From Bizionia saleffrena (lineage in GTDB: Bacteria; Bacteroidota; Bacteroidia; Flavobacteriales; Flavobacteriaceae): a DNA stretch of 64,000 bases. This document shows, piece after piece, positions 9,027 through 17,498 of this stretch; the stretch's first letter is position 1, and each line of letters begins with the position of its first letter. The position numbers were made by a program, and so were the translations under genes. The stretch lies in contig NZ_VSKM01000003.1 of assembly GCF_008086175.1 (NCBI RefSeq), positions 1-64,000 of the forward strand, given 5' to 3'. Below the pieces are notes generated by a model. The model saw only the letters and a program-made list of their open reading frames with translations. It searched no databases and was not told where the DNA came from.

Positions 9027-9980
9027 CTAATCTATATTTTCTATTTGCTTGTAAGCACCGATTATTCTCTTGACCAATTTATGACGAATGACGTCTTTTT
9101 CGTCTAAGAAAACCATTCCTATTCCTTCTACATCTTTTAATATTAAAAGGGCCTCTTTAAGGCCGGAAACGGTACGTCTTGGTAAATCGATTTGTCCGGG
9201 ATCGCCAGTGAGCAAAAATTTCGCGTTTTTACCCATACGGGTTAAAAACATTTTCATTTGGTTGTGTGTGGTGTTCTGTCCTTCGTCTAATATTACGAAG
9301 GCATTATCTAGCGTACGACCGCGCATAAAGGCTAATGGGGCGATTTGTATGGTACCATTTTCTATATAACTCTCTAGCTTTTCGGCAGGAATCATATCGC
9401 GCAGCGCATCGTATAAGGGTTGCATATAGGGATCTAGTTTCTCTTTTAAATCGCCAGGTAAAAAGCCAAGATTTTCGCCCGCTTCTACGGCTGGACGGGT
9501 TAAAATAATTCGTTTTACTTCTTTATTTTTTAGTGCTTGAACGGCTAGAGCAACACCGGTATACGTTTTTCCGGTTCCGGCTGGACCTATCGCAAAAACC
9601 ATATCGTTTTTACGCACGAGCTCCACCAGTTTGCGCTGGTTTGCCGTTTGTGCTTTTATAAGTTTACCGCCAACGCCATGCAGTAGCACTTCGCCACTTT
9701 TATCGGATGTTTTATAATCGTCGCTAGTTTCGCTGGTAAGTACTCGCTCTATAACGTTTTCGTCTAGCTTGTTGTATTTGCCGAAATGCTTAATAAGCAT
9801 GGTAATGCGTTTATCGAATTCTTCTAACAACTCTTGGTCGCCATAAGCCCTAATTTTATTACCTCGAGCGACTATCTTAAGTTTAGGAAAGTACTTTTTT
9901 AAGAGTTCTATATTGGCGTTACTATCTCCAAAAAAATCTCTTGGCGTAACTTCTTCAAGTTCTATAATAATTTCATTCAA
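9027..9980 (-). CDS. PhoH-like ATPase
   Basis: The product has 317 residues. A small N-terminal nucleic-acid-binding-like region (residues 1-100, with the ARGNKIRAYGD stretch) precedes a PhoH P-loop domain: Walker A GPAGTGKT at 132-139, RPAVEAGENLGFLPGD, and Walker B FVILDEGQNTT, then MFLTRMGKNAKFLLTGDPGQIDLP. The family comprises cytosolic ATPases related to superfamily I helicases, often linked to RNA metabolism near the endonuclease YbeY, but no ybeY is adjacent here. The exact substrate is unknown. A TAAGTTTG box lies 68 bases upstream of the ATG, and the neighbour upstream is divergent. Confidence 0.94.
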   Translation of the reverse strand: MNEIIIELEEVTPRDFFGDSNANIELLKKYFPKLKIVARGNKIRAYGDQELLEEFDKRITMLIKHFGKYNKLDENVIERVLTSETSDDYKTSDKSGEVLLHGVGGKLIKAQTANQRKLVELVRKNDMVFAIGPAGTGKTYTGVALAVQALKNKEVKRIILTRPAVEAGENLGFLPGDLKEKLDPYMQPLYDALRDMIPAEKLESYIENGTIQIAPLAFMRGRTLDNAFVILDEGQNTTHNQMKMFLTRMGKNAKFLLTGDPGQIDLPRRTVSGLKEALLILKDVEGIGMVFLDEKDVIRHKLVKRIIGAYKQIENID

Positions 9981-10047
9981 AAGCGAGACGATTTAATTAA
10001 ATTAATCTGTTAAGTTTTATTAGTTTTGTTTCCGAAAACTAGCTTAA

Positions 10048-10055
10048 CAAACTTA
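10048..10055 (-). promoter_or_regulatory. Promoter -7 box (TAAGTTTG) for the PhoH-like gene
   Basis: TAAGTTTG on the minus strand matches the Bacteroidetes -7 consensus TAnnTTTG and lies in the 120-base divergent interval. I see no good TTG -33 element at the usual spacing. Confidence 0.45.
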
Positions 10056-10100
10056 CACAATTTTGTGTTTAATAATAAAAAAAATATCAACAATTAATCC

Positions 10101-10934
10101 ATGGCAATTATTACTTTAACAACAGACTTTGGAGAGAAAGATCACTCTTCTGGCGCGGTAAAGGGAGCTATTTATAGTGAATTACGTGACGTTACGGTTG
10201 TTGATATCTCTCATTCTGTGGCACCATTTAGCATTCCGGAAGCCGCTTATATTATTCAAAGTGCGTACAGTAGTTTTCCTAAAGGAACCATACATATTAT
10301 TGGTATTGATTCTGAGCTTAATATTGAAAATAAGCATATTGCCGTCAAGCTAGACGGCCATTATTTTATTTGTGCTAATAACGGAATTATGAGTATGATT
10401 TGTGCCGAAATAGCGCCCGAACAAATTGTAGAAATTAATATTCATGATCGTATAGAATCGAGCTTTCCAGTGTTAGATGTTTTTGTAAAAGTAGCCTGCC
10501 ATATCGCTCGCGGTGGCACGTTGGACGTGATAGGGAAACGGATAGAACAGATTAAACCCATTACCGAAATTAAGCCACATGTTAACGAAGAGCAATCGCA
10601 AATTATTGGAAGTATTATCTATATCGATAATTACGGAAATGTGATTAGTAATATTAAACAATCGTTTTTTGAAGCGATACAAAAAGGGCGCCCGTTTATT
10701 ATTTCGGCAAGAAACCATAAACTGAAAGCAATACATTCTAAATACAGTGATATTATTAATTTTGATACGCCAGAAAGTGAAAGAAATGATGAAGGCCGTG
10801 CACTAGTTGTTTTTAACTCGTCCAGCTATTTAGAAATTGCCATTTATAAAAGTAACACCGTAACCGTAGGTGGAGCAAGCACCTTAATGGGCTTAAAATT
10901 AAGAGACACCGTAACTGTAAATTTTATTGAATAA
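10101..10934 (+). CDS. SAM hydrolase / SAM-dependent halogenase family protein (DUF62)
   Basis: The product has 277 residues. The opening ITLTTDFGEKDHSSGAVKG with the conserved Asp, VVDISHSVAPFSIPEAAYII, and HYFICANNGIMSMI are the signatures of the DUF62 family. Characterised members hydrolyse S-adenosylmethionine to adenosine and methionine, while a few halogenate it; the common hydrolase role is far more likely. The C-terminal domain (IIYIDNYGNVISNI, then the final beta barrel) is complete. The ATG at 10101 begins the conserved beta strand. The next gene starts 3 bases after the stop, so the two are surely co-transcribed. Confidence 0.9.
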   Translation: MAIITLTTDFGEKDHSSGAVKGAIYSELRDVTVVDISHSVAPFSIPEAAYIIQSAYSSFPKGTIHIIGIDSELNIENKHIAVKLDGHYFICANNGIMSMICAEIAPEQIVEINIHDRIESSFPVLDVFVKVACHIARGGTLDVIGKRIEQIKPITEIKPHVNEEQSQIIGSIIYIDNYGNVISNIKQSFFEAIQKGRPFIISARNHKLKAIHSKYSDIINFDTPESERNDEGRALVVFNSSSYLEIAIYKSNTVTVGGASTLMGLKLRDTVTVNFIE

Positions 10935-10937
10935 CAA

Positions 10938-11246
10938 ATGATAACAACCGACTTAGTACGCATTGTAAAATTAACGTTCGCCGAAGAAAATATTCCTTTA
11001 TTTTTATCTAATTTCGAACTTGTAAAACAGCGCATTCGCAATTTTGAAGGCTGTAATTTCTTAGAGCTTTACCGCGATAAAAACAATACAAATATCTTTT
11101 TTACGTATAGTTATTGGTCTACTGAAGCCGATTTAGAAAATTACCGGCACTCCGCACTTTTTAAAAGTGTTTGGGCAGAAACCAAGCCTTTGTTTTGCGA
11201 CAAACCAGAAGCTTGGAGCGTAAACAAATTAGCGTCTTTAAAGTAA
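10938..11246 (+). CDS. Antibiotic biosynthesis monooxygenase (ABM)-domain protein
   Basis: The product has 102 residues, one ferredoxin-like ABM domain. The typical pattern is present: VRIVKLTFAEENIPLFL at the first strand and helix, GCNFLELYRDKNN, FTYSYWSTEADLENYRHS, and a terminal helix. ABM proteins include quinol monooxygenases and heme-degrading enzymes; I see no residue set that fixes which, so the substrate stays open. It follows the SAM hydrolase gene by 3 bases, and a GC-rich hairpin follows its stop, before the gldFG fusion. Confidence 0.82.
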   Translation: MITTDLVRIVKLTFAEENIPLFLSNFELVKQRIRNFEGCNFLELYRDKNNTNIFFTYSYWSTEADLENYRHSALFKSVWAETKPLFCDKPEAWSVNKLASLK

Positions 11247-11265
11247 AATTAAAGTCGATAAGTAG

Positions 11266-11287
11266 GCGTTGCAATAATTAGCAACGC
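11266..11287 (+). other. GC-rich stem-loop upstream of gldFG
   Basis: GCGTTGC and GCAACGC form a perfect 7-bp stem around an 8-base loop (aataatta). It lacks a T-run, so it may be a weak terminator after the ABM gene or part of the gldFG leader; I cannot tell which. Confidence 0.45.
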
Positions 11288-11311
11288 GTTAATAATTTAA
11301 ACAAACTCACT

Positions 11312-13708
11312 ATGTTTGCCATATTAAAAAAAGAAATACAATCCTTTTTTGCATCGCCAATTGGGTATTTAGTCATTGCTATTTTCTTGTTGTTAAATGG
11401 TCTGTTTTTATGGCTTTTTAAAGGCGAGTTTAATATTTTAAAATATGGTTTTGCCGATCTGAATTCGTTTTTTTTATTAGCACCTTGGATTCTTGTATTT
11501 CTAATTCCTGCTGTAACGATGCGCAGTTTTAGCGATGAGAAAAAACAAGGAACTTTAGAGCTTTTACTCACCAAACCCATTAGTCATTTACACATTGTAC
11601 TCGGTAAATACTTTGGTGCAATCGTACTTATTCTATTAGCATTACTACCAACACTACTCTACGTCGTTACCATTTATCAATTAGGTAACCCTATTGGAAA
11701 TTTAGATATAGGAAGCACTTTAGGCTCATATTTCGGGTTGTTATTTTTAATCGCGGCGTACACCGCAATCGGTGTTTTTGCTTCGACATTAAGCGATAAC
11801 CAGATCGTCGCTTTTATTAGCGCTGTTTTTTTATGCTTCTTTTTTTATGTGGGTTTTGAAGGTATTGCCGAGGTTACTTCGAGTCGTTTTATAGAACAGT
11901 TGGGAATGAGTTCGCATTATAAAAGTATGAGCCGTGGCGTTTTAGACACCCGCGATATCATCTACTTTTTAAGTGTGACAGCGCTATTTTTATTCTTTAC
12001 CGTAAAACGGGTGAATAGTGAAGCTTCGAAAGCTATACAATGGGCGATAATCGCTATAGTACCTGTTGCGCTAGTGGCTCTTAACTTTTTAAGTAGTTCT
12101 GTGTATAGTCGTTTTGATTTAACTTCAGATAACCGTTACACGCTTAGCGATGCGACCTTAAATAGTGTAAAAGAAATTGATTCTCCTATTGTTATCGATG
12201 TGTTTTTAGAAGGTGAAGGATTTCCTTCGGAATTTAGACGCTTACAGTCAGAAACACGACAGATGCTAGAAGAGTTCTCGGCTTACAATAACAATATTTC
12301 ATATAATTTTTTAAATCCGATTGAAGATGAGGCGACACGCGAGCGTAACATCGAACAATTAAATGCGCGTGGGTTAACGCCCATGCAAGTAAATGTACAA
12401 GAAAATGGCAAGCAATCGCAGGCCATTATTTTCCCTTGGGCACTAGCGAGCTATAATGGTGAGACCGTAAAAATAGCATTGGTAAAATATAAAGTCAACG
12501 CCGACCAACAAGAACTGGTAACCAATTCTGTACAGCATTTAGAGTATGCTATTGCCGATGGATTAGGGAAACTAATCACTCCTAAAAAACGTAAAATCGC
12601 GGTTTTAAAAGGAAACGGAGAAATGCCAAACCAATACATTGCCGACTTTGTAACCACCTTACGCGACTATTATTTCATCGCGCCTTTTACATTGGATAGC
12701 GTCGCTGTGAGTCCGCAAAAAACAGCATCAGCCTTAAATGATTACGATTTAATTATTGCGGCAAAACCTACTGAAGCGTTTACCGAGCACGAAAAATTTG
12801 TACTAGATCAATACACCATGCATGGCGGCAAAAGTTTATGGCTAATTGATGCCATTACTATGGAAAAGGATAGTTTATTCAATCTTGAAGGTAAAAATGT
12901 GGCTATTCCTCGCGACTTGAATTTAACCGATTTCTTTTTTAAATATGGTGTACGTGTCAATCCGTTATTAACCAGTGTAAAAAGCCAAAATATTGGTCGT
13001 ATTGCTTTAGAAAGTGGTGAAAGTGAACGCTCAAAAATTCAATTATTCAATTGGCCGTATTCCCCCTTGGGAATGAGCGATACCAATCATCCTATTTCTA
13101 ATAATATTAATTTGGTAAAGTTCGACTTCGCCAATCAAATAGACACCTTAAAAAATAACATCTCTAAAACGATTCTATTAAAGTCTGACGCTCCTGCACG
13201 GTTAGAAGGTACGCCATTGGAAATAAGTTTAGCATTTGCTTTACAAGAACCCGATTCGAAACTCTTCAATAAAAAAGCTCAAAATTTGGCGGTGCTTCTA
13301 GAAGGCGAATTTACTTCGGCCTATAAAAACCGTGTAAAACCCCTTAGGCTTTCCGAAGAGAAAAACACGAGTGTGCCCACCAAAATGATTGTTATTGCCG
13401 ATGGCGATGTGATTAAGAATGACATTGACAGAAGTGGGCCGTTGAGTTTAGGTTTCGACAAATGGACCAAGGAAACCTATGGTAATAAGGAATTTCTATT
13501 AAATGCCGTAAATTACCTATTAGACGACGACGGACTTATAAACATTCGTTCTAAAGAAGTGAAAGTTGCCTTTTTAGATCAGCAAAAAATTGCCGACGAA
13601 AAAACGAAATGGCAAGTCATAAATATTCTTCTACCATTAGTATTCCTAGGTGTTTTCGGTGTTTTATTCTATTATTATAGACGTAACAAATATGCGAAAA
13701 CGGCTTAG
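11312..13708 (+). CDS. GldF-GldG single-chain fusion (gliding motility ABC transporter)
   Basis: One 798-residue frame joins two proteins that are normally separate. Residues 1 to about 233 are the GldF permease: KEIQSFFASPIGYLVI, PAVTMRSFSDEKKQGTLELL, SDNQIVAFISAVFLCFFF, and MSRGVLDTRDIIYFLS, with six membrane helices. After a short join (VKRVNSEASK) comes GldG: a membrane helix, then SRFDLTSDNRYTLSDATL, an extracytoplasmic domain to about 760 and a C-terminal helix followed by YYYRRNKYAKTA. With the ATPase GldA these form an ABC transporter required for gliding in Flavobacterium johnsoniae. No gldA is in the window. I see no frame disruption at the join. Confidence 0.9.
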   Translation: MFAILKKEIQSFFASPIGYLVIAIFLLLNGLFLWLFKGEFNILKYGFADLNSFFLLAPWILVFLIPAVTMRSFSDEKKQGTLELLLTKPISHLHIVLGKYFGAIVLILLALLPTLLYVVTIYQLGNPIGNLDIGSTLGSYFGLLFLIAAYTAIGVFASTLSDNQIVAFISAVFLCFFFYVGFEGIAEVTSSRFIEQLGMSSHYKSMSRGVLDTRDIIYFLSVTALFLFFTVKRVNSEASKAIQWAIIAIVPVALVALNFLSSSVYSRFDLTSDNRYTLSDATLNSVKEIDSPIVIDVFLEGEGFPSEFRRLQSETRQMLEEFSAYNNNISYNFLNPIEDEATRERNIEQLNARGLTPMQVNVQENGKQSQAIIFPWALASYNGETVKIALVKYKVNADQQELVTNSVQHLEYAIADGLGKLITPKKRKIAVLKGNGEMPNQYIADFVTTLRDYYFIAPFTLDSVAVSPQKTASALNDYDLIIAAKPTEAFTEHEKFVLDQYTMHGGKSLWLIDAITMEKDSLFNLEGKNVAIPRDLNLTDFFFKYGVRVNPLLTSVKSQNIGRIALESGESERSKIQLFNWPYSPLGMSDTNHPISNNINLVKFDFANQIDTLKNNISKTILLKSDAPARLEGTPLEISLAFALQEPDSKLFNKKAQNLAVLLEGEFTSAYKNRVKPLRLSEEKNTSVPTKMIVIADGDVIKNDIDRSGPLSLGFDKWTKETYGNKEFLLNAVNYLLDDDGLINIRSKEVKVAFLDQQKIADEKTKWQVINILLPLVFLGVFGVLFYYYRRNKYAKTA

Positions 13709-13752
13709 AAAATAGTGCTTAATAATACGTTTTTAACATTTGTAAGTGTTAA

Positions 13753-13792
13753 TAAGTTTGTTTCAGTATTAGGATGTTAAATAATATATTTG
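13753..13792 (+). promoter_or_regulatory. Two -7 boxes (TAAGTTTG, TATATTTG) upstream of dnaN
   Basis: TAAGTTTG at 13753-13760 and TATATTTG at 13785-13792 both match TAnnTTTG. They lie 128-168 bases ahead of the dnaN start in an otherwise gene-free 212-base interval. No -33 element is spaced convincingly. Confidence 0.4.
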
Positions 13793-13920
13793 TAATAGTA
13801 ATTTATCTTTAGTAAACGACCACTTACAAATGGAATGGTAGTTCTCTAAAGATTATATTTCTGGAATGTATCTTATAAAAAAAGAGCAGCACATTTACCC
13901 TTTAAAAATAAAGCAATCAC

Positions 13921-15039
13921 ATGAAATTTATAGTATCAAGTACCTATTTACTAAAACAACTCCAAGTTTTAGGTGGTGTTATTAACAGTTCGAATACCTT
14001 ACCTATATTAGACAACTTTTTATTTGACATCGACCACTCAAAATTAACGGTGTCGTCTAGTGATTTAGAAACGACAATGTCTTCTGTTTTAGATATAGAA
14101 AGTGACAGTGAGGGTAGCGTTGCTATTCCTGCGCGTTTACTTTTAGACACTTTAAAAACATTTCCAGAACAACCCTTAACGTTTGTTATTGAAGACAACA
14201 ACACCGTTGAAATTAGTTCTAATCACGGTAAATATGCTTTAGCTTACGCCGATGGCGCGGAGTTTCCGAAAGCTATTACTTTAGAAGAGCCGAGTTCAAC
14301 TACCATTGCCGGTGATATTTTAGCGACTGCCATTAGCAAAACTATTTTTGCTGCGGGTAACGACGATTTAAGACCAGTAATGAGTGGTGTATTCTTTCAG
14401 TTTTCTACAGATAACTTAACATTTGTAGCCACCGATGCCCATAAATTAGTAAAATATACACGTCAGGATGTTAGCGCATCGCAACAGGCAGAATTTATTA
14501 TGCCGAAAAAACCGTTAACTTTATTAAAAGGAATTTTAGCGGCTAGCGATGAAAATGTAACTATCGAGTACAACGAATCTAATGCAAAATTCACTTTTGA
14601 AAATACGGTATTAGTTTGTCGTTTAATTGATGGAAAATATCCAAATTACGAAGCGGTAATACCAAAAGAAAACCCGAATAAACTTAGTATCGACCGTTCT
14701 CAATTTTTAAGTTCGGTAAAACGTGTAAGTATATTTTCGAATAAAACAACACACCAAATTCGTTTAAAAATTGCTGGAGCCGAATTAAATATCTCTGCGG
14801 AAGATATTGATTATAGTAATAAAGCCGAAGAGCGTTTAACTTGCGACTACCAAGGTGATGATATGCAAATCGGGTTTAACTCTCGTTTCTTAACAGAAAT
14901 GTTAAACAACTTAAACTCAGACCAAGTACAATTAGAAATGAGTATGCCTAATAGAGCGGGAATTTTAACTCCCATTGATGGTTTAGACGAAGGCGAACAC
15001 GTAACTATGCTTGTTATGCCCGTGATGCTTAATAGCTAA
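13921..15039 (+). CDS. dnaN: DNA polymerase III beta subunit (sliding clamp)
   Basis: The product has 372 residues, the family's standard length. Three clamp domains are readable: MKFIVSSTYLLKQLQVLGGVI at the N-terminus, the middle domain with NDDLRPVMSGVFFQF and FVATDAHKLVKY, and the third ending in MLVMPVMLNS, the conserved MPM(R)-like C-terminus. The ring-shaped dimer tethers polymerase III to DNA. Here dnaN stands alone rather than beside dnaA and recF, which is common in Bacteroidetes. A strong terminator follows. Confidence 0.98.
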   Translation: MKFIVSSTYLLKQLQVLGGVINSSNTLPILDNFLFDIDHSKLTVSSSDLETTMSSVLDIESDSEGSVAIPARLLLDTLKTFPEQPLTFVIEDNNTVEISSNHGKYALAYADGAEFPKAITLEEPSSTTIAGDILATAISKTIFAAGNDDLRPVMSGVFFQFSTDNLTFVATDAHKLVKYTRQDVSASQQAEFIMPKKPLTLLKGILAASDENVTIEYNESNAKFTFENTVLVCRLIDGKYPNYEAVIPKENPNKLSIDRSQFLSSVKRVSIFSNKTTHQIRLKIAGAELNISAEDIDYSNKAEERLTCDYQGDDMQIGFNSRFLTEMLNNLNSDQVQLEMSMPNRAGILTPIDGLDEGEHVTMLVMPVMLNS

Positions 15040-15083
15040 TCGTTCTCTCTTAAAGATAACAGTTTATACTAAAGCTGTAAACA

Positions 15084-15120
15084 AAAAACGCTCACTTTAA
15101 AAAGTTAGCGTTTTTTTTTT
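15084..15120 (+). terminator. Rho-independent terminator after dnaN
   Basis: AAACGCT-C-ACTT pairs with AAGT-T-AGCGTTT (one internal mismatch), followed by a run of more than ten T. The next 290 bases (15121-15414) hold no gene or clear signal. Confidence 0.88.
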
Positions 15121-15414
15121 GTTTTTTGTAGTGTTTCTATGTTGTTCACTATACAGCATAGTAAAAAAGAGAATGGTAAATGTTGAGTCTATTGGCGAAC
15201 CCCGTTTTAGTGCTTCTTATTTCCGTCCCTTCGCGTCGTTTTCGCGATAGGATAAAAAGGTGTCGCGGAGTTTTGTAAATAAAGTTTAGACTTTAATATA
15301 CACGTAATACTGTTCTCGATACAAAATTGTGAAAACAATTTCACTGGAAATGAAGAGTGTTTGTTTTTACTAATAGATAAGACGTTAAAAGACCATTACA
15401 ACGCTACTAAGCCC

Positions 15415-16005
15415 CTACTTCTGTTTTGTTAAACTAAAAAACAACTCTTTCCCTGCGCGACTTTCAATAGAATTATAACACGGCTCCATTACAGTCACTT
15501 TAAAATACGGCTCGAAATACGTAAGGTATTCTAAGGTTTCTCCACCAAACGGCGGCTGTGTTGACGCTAAGGGGAAATTAAATAGCAGCCCTGTTACCAT
15601 ACCATTTACTGTGAGTAATTCGTGCATTTTTCGGGCATAATCTGGTCGTAATTTAGGATCTAACGCACAGAAAAAAGTTTGCTCAATTATGAGATCAAAC
15701 GTGAGTTCTACTTCAAAAAAATTTTGATGCAAAAGGTGTTCTTCCGGGAAACTTGGTACACGGGTTTTAAAATTCAACAGCGCACGTTCCGAAACATCGA
15801 CAACAAACACATTTTTAAACCCGAGATGGTGTAGATATTCAGCTTCGTAAGCGTTACCGCCACCAGGAATTAAAATTGTTATTGCTTTGTCGCTTTCTGG
15901 CAACCCATCGAAATAGGCCTTTAAAGGCGGTGATACTTGACCCAAATCCCAACCTATCTCTTCTGCTTTATAACGGTCGTTCCAATAGCTTTTTGACCAT
16001 TCCAT
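15415..16005 (-). CDS. Thiopurine S-methyltransferase-like SAM-dependent methyltransferase
   Basis: The product has 196 residues. The N-terminal WSKSYWNDRYKAEEIGWDLG and the following PPLKAYFD match the TPMT family; the SAM-binding glycine motif is ILIPGGGNAYEAEYL at about 44-58, followed by VFVVDVSERALLNF (the acidic ribose-binding residue) and QTFFCALDPKLRPDYARKMH. Bacterial relatives methylate thiols, tellurite or selenium compounds. Its start overlaps the thioredoxin stop by one base (TAATG), so translation is coupled and a thiol or chalcogen detoxification role is plausible. The true substrate is unknown. Confidence 0.88.
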   Translation of the reverse strand: MEWSKSYWNDRYKAEEIGWDLGQVSPPLKAYFDGLPESDKAITILIPGGGNAYEAEYLHHLGFKNVFVVDVSERALLNFKTRVPSFPEEHLLHQNFFEVELTFDLIIEQTFFCALDPKLRPDYARKMHELLTVNGMVTGLLFNFPLASTQPPFGGETLEYLTYFEPYFKVTVMEPCYNSIESRAGKELFFSLTKQK

Positions 16006-16298
16006 TAGGCTGACTGTATCATTTGTATAAGCTCTTTTTTTTGAATTAGCCCGGACTGTTTCCAGACCTGTTTTCCGTTCTTAAAAAGAATAAAAGTGGG
16101 TACACCGCGCACCTGAAATTTTGAAGCTAAGGCTTTATTTTTATCCACATCAATTTTTAAAATTGATACGTTATCACCCAATGTATCTTTAACCGCTTTT
16201 AAAATGGGCGACATCGTTTGACACGGGCCACACCACGTTGCAAAAAAGTCTACTAATACGGGTGTGTCTTTATTTATAATTTCTGAAAATGATGTCAT
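16005..16298 (-). CDS. trxA: Thioredoxin
   Basis: The product has 97 residues, one complete thioredoxin fold. The redox motif WCGPC is at residues 22-26, preceded by VLVDFFAT, and the cis-proline region RGVPTFILFKNGK is intact. It reduces protein disulfides, and possibly persulfides, in the cytoplasm; no signal peptide is present. Its stop overlaps the methyltransferase start by one base. The 210 bases upstream, before the YeeE genes, contain a perfect 10-bp palindrome GTTCGCGAAC at 16342-16351, so this pair may have its own promoter apart from the sulfur cluster above it. Confidence 0.95.
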   Translation of the reverse strand: MTSFSEIINKDTPVLVDFFATWCGPCQTMSPILKAVKDTLGDNVSILKIDVDKNKALASKFQVRGVPTFILFKNGKQVWKQSGLIQKKELIQMIQSA

Positions 16299-16508
16299 AA
16301 TACTTTTTTTTAACGGGTTAAACTCAAACTAAAGATAGTGCGTTCGCGAACAAACACAAAGCAACACAGTAACTTTAAACTAAATTTATAACGGAACACT
16401 TAAAATTTTAATCACGCTTGATAGTCTATCACTAAAATGTTCTCTATTATTATATTGCGCTTCTAAATTCATTAAAACTAGAGAATCGTTAACCAATTCT
16501 AAATCTAA

Positions 16509-16925
16509 TTAATGCGGTAATTTATTACGAATAGCACCATAAGCAAAGGTACCTAACAAGGCTCCAAAAATCAATACTAAAACACTTACAAAACCTGTTC
16601 CTATAAGCACGAACATAGGGCCGGGACAAGCGCCGGCTAATGCCCATCCTAATCCGAAAATAATACCACCTATTAAATAACGCGCTATACTCCTCTCTTT
16701 GGGTACTATTGTAATAGTTTCGCCAGAAAAATCTAAGGCCTTTTTGTATTTTAAATACTGTACCGCGATAATTCCTAAGACTACTGCAGAGCCTATTACG
16801 CCGTACATATGAAAACTTTTAAATTGGAACATTTCGTAAATACGAAACCAAGACGCAACTTCAGATTTGATAAAAAGAACGCCAAGCAAAAACCCTACTG
16901 CTAAAAATGATAACACTTTTTTCAT
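16509..16925 (-). CDS. YeeE/YedE half-transporter (DUF6691-type), GACPGP motif
   Basis: The product has 138 residues with four hydrophobic segments. GWALAGACPGPMFVLIGTG at about 93-111 carries Cys100, which matches the cysteine motif of the YeeE/YedE thiosulfate-transport family. Full-length YeeE has two such halves; this is one half, and its start is a single base from the end of the other half-gene upstream (16927). The two probably assemble into one inner-membrane transporter for thiosulfate or a related sulfur species. Substrate is inferred from the family and the sulfur-gene neighbours. Confidence 0.88.
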   Translation of the reverse strand: MKKVLSFLAVGFLLGVLFIKSEVASWFRIYEMFQFKSFHMYGVIGSAVVLGIIAVQYLKYKKALDFSGETITIVPKERSIARYLIGGIIFGLGWALAGACPGPMFVLIGTGFVSVLVLIFGALLGTFAYGAIRNKLPH

Positions 16926-16926
16926 A

Positions 16927-17478
16927 TTAAAAAATTAAAGGAAATAGTAAATGAACCATTACTAAACCACCAATAAAAAAACCAACTACGGCTATTAAGG
17001 AGGGCACTTGCAAATTGCTAAGTCCTGAAATGGCGTGGCCAGAAGTACATCCGCCAGCATAACGGGCCCCAAACCCCACTAAAAACCCTGCAATAAGTAA
17101 AATTAAAAAGCCTTTAATCGTTAATAAAGCGTCTAAACTAAATAACTCGGTAGGCAAAAAACTGCTATTGGTACTGTTAATACCTAATTCTTGAAGTTGT
17201 ATAACAATATCTTCGTTTATTTGCGGCGCATTTGGGCTTAACTGAAGCGCTACAAAACCACCGGCAATAACACCAACCACAACCCAGAGATTCCATTGGT
17301 CCTTTTTCCAATCGAATCTAAAAAACTCGACCAGCCTTCCTGCACCGCCAATAGAACATAACGTTCTTAAGTTGGAAGACATACCAAATTTCTTACCCAT
17401 TAAAATAAGTAAGACCATAGCACCTGCAATTAAAGGCCCTGATACATACCAAGGCCATGCGCTGTATAAATACTCCAT
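16927..17478 (-). CDS. YeeE/YedE half-transporter, GGCTSGH motif
   Basis: The product has 183 residues and about five membrane segments. The motif [20 protein letters not shown] at about 135-154 holds Cys144, the signature of the YeeE/YedE family; a second short cysteine region, [11 protein letters not shown] near residue 41, is also typical. It is followed after one base by the smaller half-transporter and preceded by 20 bases after the CstB-like gene, so the three genes form a tight operon. Thiosulfate or persulfide-related sulfur is the likely cargo; direction of transport cannot be read from the sequence. Confidence 0.9.
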   Translation of the reverse strand: MEYLYSAWPWYVSGPLIAGAMVLLILMGKKFGMSSNLRTLCSIGGAGRLVEFFRFDWKKDQWNLWVVVGVIAGGFVALQLSPNAPQINEDIVIQLQELGINSTNSSFLPTELFSLDALLTIKGFLILLIAGFLVGFGARYAGGCTSGHAISGLSNLQVPSLIAVVGFFIGGLVMVHLLFPLIF

Positions 17479-17498
17479 TTATCTAAGAAATTGTATAA

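Noticed and set aside
15121-15414. Possible small gene after dnaN
   Set aside because: All frames are broken by stops and no start or family match is seen.
16141-16149. Perfect DnaA-box-like TTATCCACA
   Set aside because: It is a single copy inside the trxA coding region, with no cluster of boxes or AT-rich unwinding element, so it is not an origin despite dnaN being nearby.
16342-16351. Palindrome GTTCGCGAAC upstream of trxA
   Set aside because: It is perfect but only 10 bp and occurs once; without a second copy or known regulator I do not call an operator.
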